Positions 43,190 through 43,492 of a stretch of 43,492 bases of DNA are shown here, in pieces. Every line of letters starts with the position of its first letter. Position 1 is the stretch's first letter. Source of the stretch: Aminobacter sp. AP02. Lineage in GTDB: Bacteria; Pseudomonadota; Alphaproteobacteria; Rhizobiales; Rhizobiaceae. Location of the stretch: contig NZ_QGGX01000028.1 in the NCBI RefSeq assembly GCF_003148805.1, positions 1 through 43,492 on the forward strand, in the 5' to 3' direction. The translations under genes and the position numbers were made by a program. Below the pieces are notes generated by a model. The model saw only the letters and a program-made list of their open reading frames with translations, was not told where the DNA came from and made no database searches.

Positions 43190-43492
43190 CCGCTCGCTTC
43201 TCAATTGACAAGGTGGTCGAGACGCCGATGCCAAGCTAATGGGCGGACATAGAGCACGCAGTGCGGAGCAAGCGTCGAGTCCATTTCTGGCGCTCGTTGC
43301 CTGGAAGCTGAGGGGCCGCAAGGGGACTGACAGCTTTCAGGTGGCCGAAGCCTCTATTCGCTCCTAGCGGGCACTTATTCAACCGAGTAGCCGTAGGCGA
43401 GCGGGGAAATTGCGGGCTCCGCCGAAGGCGATGTTATGAGGACAGAAACCGCTCGGCGAGCCGTGCCCACATGGCCGCCCCCGTGGTAAGGC
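43190..43492. other. Right edge without recognisable gene
   Basis: The last 300 bases show no frame with a known family motif on either strand, and no start with a good ribosome-binding site. A gene may begin or end beyond the edge. Confidence 0.4.

Noticed and set aside
1-43492. CRISPR array, tRNA or rRNA genes
   Set aside because: No regularly spaced repeats of CRISPR type were seen, and GTTCGAA-like words (for example near 27590) lie inside genes without a cloverleaf context.

Overview
The window looks like accessory DNA of a member of the Rhizobiales (Rhizobium, Mesorhizobium or Agrobacterium relatives). The DNA is GC-rich. It carries a Ti/Sym-plasmid-type conjugation block (traC-traD-traG facing away from traA-traF-traB, with a recognisable oriT between them). 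The small genes typical of rhizobial plasmid backbones (DUF736, WGR) sit beside this block, and a trans-acting RNA of the rhizobial alpha-r14 type with three anti-Shine-Dalgarno loops lies beyond it. No chromosomal housekeeping gene, tRNA or rRNA is visible, so the source is probably a plasmid or an integrated plasmid-derived island.

Layout. Positions 1-660: remnant of an IS21-family transposase. 1231-1933: DUF736 and WGR genes. 2163-9815: DNA-transfer (Dtr) block with oriT at about 4718-4754. traG is frameshifted, and neither traH, a trb mating-pore operon nor traR/traI is present. 9816-11140: AT-rich hairpin, alpha-r14-like sRNA and an IS30-family remnant. 11487-13019: a large Fic-domain protein with its own inhibitory motif. 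13372-17894: LysR regulator facing an oxidoreductase, a 2-oxo-acid hydratase and a Tat-exported solute-binding protein. 17950-19210: a mosaic of broken genes (GMC oxidoreductase, a thiamine-diphosphate enzyme, an IS5-like tail). 19523-27821: a second LysR gene converging on a six-gene operon: HpcH/HpaI aldolase, LigI-like amidohydrolase, fused two-domain ABC ATPase, two permeases and a binding protein. 28089-30379: diverging from that operon, a seven-bladed EAR/EPTP-repeat beta-propeller protein and an unfamiliar 390-residue protein. 30437-32986: DoxX membrane protein, AraC regulator and secreted alpha/beta hydrolase. 33083-35611: a damaged pcaI-pcaJ-pcaF operon (last steps of the 3-oxoadipate pathway). 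35891-39264: a large RecB-like nuclease / RNase H-like exonuclease / DNA2-type helicase with one frameshift. 39550-41076: a Rieske-FAD reductase. 41218-42820: an AbiEi/AbiEii toxin-antitoxin pair, followed by a decayed second copy of the reductase's 3' end.

How the parts work together. The middle of the window reads as a catabolic island that imports an organic acid or peptide-like compound and cleaves it (lactone or pyrone hydrolysis, hydration, retro-aldol cleavage to pyruvate) under LysR/AraC control; the substrate cannot be named from sequence. The flanks are mobility and defence DNA: a mobilisable but non-self-transmissible Dtr region, a Fic protein, a nuclease-helicase and AbiE. Several genes carry single-base indels that all change the length of a short base run. 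The frameshifts may therefore be sequencing errors rather than true pseudogenes, and this should be settled before any of them is called dead.
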